Below, piece by piece: positions 59,953 to 64,000 of a stretch of 64,000 nt of DNA; positions within the stretch are counted from its first letter, which is position 1; each line of letters opens with the position of its first letter. Position numbers and translations under genes: made by a program. The notes beneath the pieces are model-generated. The model was not told the origin of the DNA and did not search any database. It was given only the letters and a program-made list of their open reading frames with translations. The stretch comes from Gymnogyps californianus (Eukaryota > Chordata > Aves > Accipitriformes > Cathartidae), in contig NC_059475.1 of assembly GCF_018139145.2 (NCBI RefSeq), positions 9,534,437-9,598,436 of the forward strand, in the 5' to 3' direction.

Positions 59953-60579
59953 GTGAATATTGCACAAAATACTGACTGTGGGTTTTGCTGATAGGAAAGG
60001 ATAAGTAATTGCTGATAAGGAATTTGGTTAAATTGCTGATCATAACATTAACATTGGTTTACTGAATTACCGTGCTTTACTGGGAAGGGATCGGAAAGTG
60101 CTGCAGCGAAAAACTTCTCCTTGCTTTCACTATGGACTGTGGAAATCCAAGTCATTTGACTCTAAGTAGTAATCTGTCTCTGGAATTAGGGCAAGAGAAT
60201 AAGGAGACTTCAGTCATAACATCCCTGTTGTGTCAACCTTGCCCCAATCTCATATCGTTTTTCCCTCTCTGAATAGAAGTAATACAGATCAACACATGTT
60301 CATTACTGCTGTGGATTTTAAGACGCAGGAAGTGATGTCTGGGCTTTAGAAGATGGATGGTCAATTAGTTTATGACTGTTAACAGCGCTGCAGTTTGCAA
60401 AGATGGGGAAAATGTTAATCAACGCTCAGAATCTCTGCTTGTTGCGTCTAATTGGCAAAGGAATTTTTTTGCTTTTATATACTGGTGCACAACAGGTACC
60501 ACACATAAATCTTTTGTTTCTTCTTCTGATGCATTCAGTATTGGATGGAGGAAAGGTTTGATCTGATGCATGCACTTGT

Positions 60580-60673
60580 TACTTGGTGCACCCTGCTCTG
60601 AGCAGGCAGTTGGACCAGGTGGCCTCTGGTGGTCTCTTCCCACCTAAATTGTTCTGTGAGTATATTCTATGAT
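60580..60673 (+). mobile_element. CR1 LINE, 3'-end fragment
   Basis: The segment CACCCTGCTCTGAGCAGG, GTTGGACCAGGTGGCCTCTGG (shortened here) and CTTCCCACCTAAATTGTTCT, ending ATTCTATGATAAG, is the diagnostic 3' end of chicken-repeat-1 type LINEs, including one copy of the terminal ATTCTATGAT octamer-type repeat. Only about 95 bp remain, the usual severe 5' truncation. It is in + orientation, and no target duplication is discernible. Confidence 0.82.
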
Positions 60674-63600
60674 AAGAAACAACTTTCTGTACCATTTCTA
60701 GTGATGACAACTGTACAAACAAGTTATGCAACATTGGTGGTCCTTTGCTACTTCATTTGTTAACAAATAAAAATTAAAATTAAAAAATAACTTAGATAAT
60801 CAGTCCAAATATTCTATTACATGGACCTTTTGAAGTGAATGAGAATATTTTTATTGTCAGCAATAAAGGTTAGGTCAGACTTTTTACACATAAATTTTCA
60901 CTTACTGCAAACACAGTAAAATTTTCTTAATTTTTATGTAATTGCACTCCTTAAAAATCCTTTTCTAGAATTAACTTTTTCTAGGGGAAAAGAAAAACCT
61001 GCTGGAAAATAGTATAAAAACCACATTTAATGTGCAATGTCTAATAAAATCAGTTTTAAAAGCTACTTAAGGTAGTTTAAGTTATTAATACTGATTGATA
61101 TTAGAAATCAGTATGTTTTTCACCATATGCAATTTTGTTTTCATTTTATATTTCATTTATGAAGTTAAAGTAGATATGCATCTGGGTATAGACACTTTCT
61201 TTTTTATTATTTTTAAGGCCACAATATATTTTTTGGTTTCAGCATTGCAGAAAAATATCAAGTTAAAATAAGCCTCACTTGAAAAGCCTTGTGGTACTAT
61301 TTCTATAAATGGTGTCATTAGAAAGATAGAAATAATTTTTGTAATGTTTTGTCACATCTATTATGTAGTATCTAAAATTTACCTTTGAATTATTTGATAA
61401 TATGATTCCTAAATGATACTAGAAGCATGATACAAAACAAGAGCCAAGAAATTCCAAACTAAGGATGCCATTATTCAAAGTTTCATTCACATTAAGATGA
61501 ATCAGTGAACATTATTTCTTTGACCTTCATCGTTCTGTGTTCTATTGCTAATATATTATTTTAATATGATTTTTGTCAGTATATATGAACTTCATGTGAT
61601 ACTGTATTCCAGTAACTATTGCCTTAATACTTCTGCAAAATTTAGTAAGTATATACTGCAGTCACAATTTTTCCTGGTTCATAATTATTCATCTGAACTT
61701 TCTTTGTCATTTTAGGCTAAAATACCCAAAGCTCCTTGTTAGAAACATTTTTTTAAGGTGACTATGAAAAATGATTTTGTAATTGAAAAATGATTGTAAT
61801 AAACACAATTGCTCATGGTGCTTGAATGTACAATTAATGCAATACTTAGAATTTACAGCTATTATGAAGATCAAAGCAAACAGACTGGTTATTTTTGTAG
61901 TTATAATTAGATATTCTACAGGGAAATATATTTTAAGCTTGTTGCTTCTCATATGAAAGAACATAGCAGTTGTAATGAAGTCTTTCCAGGAAAAAAGAAA
62001 TCTGTGTAGTTAATGTTGTGTTTTCCTTTCTGGAAATATCCAGTCCACAGCAAGTCACGTATATGTTTGAAAACGTTAAAGGAAAGCTGAAGAAGCAATG
62101 GGAGCTGTGTGTTTTGAAGGTCTGTGGATGGGAGACGGCCCTGTCTGTTTGCTTGATCTGTTCCTTCAGGCAGAGGCTGGATGAGAAAGAGCTGCCCAGG
62201 ATAAGAAAGAAGTAATCTTGCTTTTTCAAAACAGCAGTAAGACACGATAGGAATAGCCTTGCAATATGGGAATTTTGATTCAGATTTGGAGCTTATTGTT
62301 CTGCTTTATTGTAAGATGGTCCTGAACATTGAGAGATGAGCAGGGGCTCTGTTTTCTCATATGCCACTGTTGGGCTGTTCTAGGCTTCTTGGACCGGTTT
62401 TGCTGCAGTTACGCTTTGTCACAGCAAAATTTTACTTCTGTTGTGCTTGGGAATGCTACGCTTAGAGATGACTTTAAATCTTCAGTTATAACCAATACAA
62501 GTTTCTGTTTCTTTGTTGCTTCATATACGTTGCAGTTAGTTTGTAGTGCTTGTGCTGACTCCCAGGTTGTTGCTAGATGCAATTTAAGCAGTTATGTTTT
62601 TTCCAGTATTGTTAATGTGAGGAGCCATTTGTCTTTTTTTACTGCAATTAGGATCAAATGAGGCAATTGAATTCGGCAGCACAAAGTATGGAGGAAACCT
62701 AATACTGCTCTGTTTTGATGTGACATAAGCGTATTTCATTTGAAAATCAATTGTTAAAATGTGTTAAATTTTCAAGAGCAGAGCCAAGGCCCATCCTTCT
62801 CACAATGCAGTTAGCTTGGCTTCTTGCCTGGCTAGAGCTCAAATCTATAGTCATTTCACAGTACGTCAAGCTACTAAATCAGAATTTAACCTAATAGGAA
62901 TTTACAAGAATCAAAAGCAAAGAATGGGACGGCATCAGCTACCGCTTCCCATCTGAAAAACACTATGTGTAAATCTGCAGAAAAAGATGAAAAAATCTGA
63001 AAGAGCCTAAATTCCTGCCCTGTGCTACATATTCTCCCTTTCATTCCACTGCAGCCTTTGCACACGCTGTTGTTTCAGCTGAATGGAAATAATGTACGTC
63101 AAAATACAGAATACAGCCATTGTCATCGAAGATCCTCCTTTCCTTCAAGCATGGCTCATTTCTTCCTGGGGAGAACTGAGCTCCAATTGACATCCTGAGG
63201 AGTATTATATCCACAGTGCTGTGGACCACAGATGCCTTTTCTGTGCTTTCCTAGGCCGTGACCTCCAGGGTCAAGGAGTCCTTGCACATCTGGTAGTGGG
63301 TCCATCTGTAGCACTGGGGGCTGAAATGCTGTCCAAGTGTTGGGAATGATCTGCAACCTTTCTTGGTCTGACTTCCTTCCCAAACAGCATTTCTACAGAC
63401 TCATTGGGATCCGAGGCCACTCCGTTTGCATTTTGTGAGGATCACCTTGGATTTAAGGAGGATGCGTGCCTTTATTTACCAGCTCATTTTCAGGAGGGGG
63501 CTGCTGGTCTGTCGTTGTGATGGGAGACCGGTTTTCCATTTTCAGCCTGCTTTGCAGTATAATTCACCCCTTGCACAGGGAGTGTCTGATTCACGGTGGA

Positions 63601-64000
63601 AGACTCTGGTAAGCATGGGGAGTAACCCCATCTCATCTCCCTGCAGTTTTTGTTTCCGTCCAGCAGTGCTATCTTGGTGTCTCCTTGCCAAAGTTTATCT
63701 TTCCCTGGAGAGCTTTCAGGTGCCAAGGAAGCTCCTAAAAACCTGACTCTAGCTCAGCGCAGTAAGGTTTATGAGCTGTGCTGGAACGCATGAAGTTACG
63801 CACCTACCTAATTTTCCGTTCCAACTTTCCATGTATGATGTATAATAGTAATGTCAGAACAGTGCGTCACTGGCTTTTAAAAGTCCTGTTTTGGAACAAG
63901 TAACTCTGCACAGCCCAGTAGACAAACTGGCTCCCAAATGGGAGGTCCAGTGCCCCTGTCATGGCCCAATTTGCAGTGTAGATGCACCCAAAGTGGTCGA

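Larger units (their letters stand above)
52637..64000. other. Intergenic region, right end of window
   Basis: About 11.4 kb without a supported gene. It holds a TG/TA dinucleotide run (59930-59952) and a CR1 fragment (60580-60673). Blocks resembling conserved non-coding DNA lie at about 54600-54970, 57710-57830 and 58960-59110. A GC-richer stretch at about 63000-63800 has unrelated open frames on both strands that match nothing I know. CD59, the expected next gene by synteny, was searched for on the - strand and not found. Confidence 0.65.

Noticed and set aside
61933..62245. Overlapping 98-codon open frames on the - strand, checked as a possible CD59 exon
   Set aside because: The cysteine spacing does not match a three-finger fold and the two frames overlap each other in AT-rich DNA.
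63041..63746. Open frames on both strands near the right edge (62-106 codons), considered as an exon of a neighbouring gene
   Set aside because: The stretch is moderately GC-rich, but neither strand gives a recognisable protein or consistent splice sites.

Overview
This is a vertebrate nuclear genomic window with widely spaced exons, GT-AG introns, one CpG island and long AT-leaning non-coding DNA. It is most likely from a bird. Three things point that way: a short 3'-end CR1 LINE fragment with the terminal ATTCTATGAT signature, a solo LTR of a type I recognise from many non-galliform bird genomes, and a general scarcity of other repeats. No bacterial or phage-type gene, CRISPR array or rRNA/tRNA gene is seen.

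Region 1 (1 to about 32.8 kb, + strand) is the 3' part of KIAA1549L (UPF0606 family). Eight consecutive coding exons (564-742, 2387-2604, 8302-8431, 13902-14249, 20813-20910, 22136-22281, 26657-26808, 30737-31018) join in frame to 516 complete codons plus a stop. They encode the cytoplasmic tail of a membrane protein of poorly known function. The upstream exons, with the large extracellular part and the membrane segment, lie off the left edge. The 3' UTR probably runs to a poly(A) signal near 32.8 kb, with alternatives at 31.6 and 34.4 kb.

Region 2 (about 32.8-44 kb) is intergenic. It holds an old amniote MIR-type CORE-SINE remnant (38.67-38.85 kb), homopolymer tracts and an isolated GC-rich block (42.4-42.8 kb) that I cannot name.

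Region 3 (44.0-46.1 kb, - strand) is a complete two-exon orthologue of human C11orf91: exon 1 inside a CpG island, a 1.2 kb intron, then a 71-nt last coding exon, giving 142 residues. KIAA1549L and C11orf91 are therefore convergent (tail to tail), the order found on human 11p13. That synteny supports naming the first gene KIAA1549L and not its paralogue KIAA1549.

Region 4 (46.1-64 kb) has no gene I can support. It contains a complete 1,124-bp solo LTR with TG...CA ends and a 5-bp target duplication (51.5-52.6 kb), a truncated CR1 end (60.6 kb), a CTCF-like motif and a few blocks that look like conserved non-coding DNA. By synteny, CD59 should follow further right on the - strand; I did not find its coding exons here. 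I see no evidence of a previously undescribed biological system. The useful observations are fine gene structure, the LTR and a few candidate regulatory structures.
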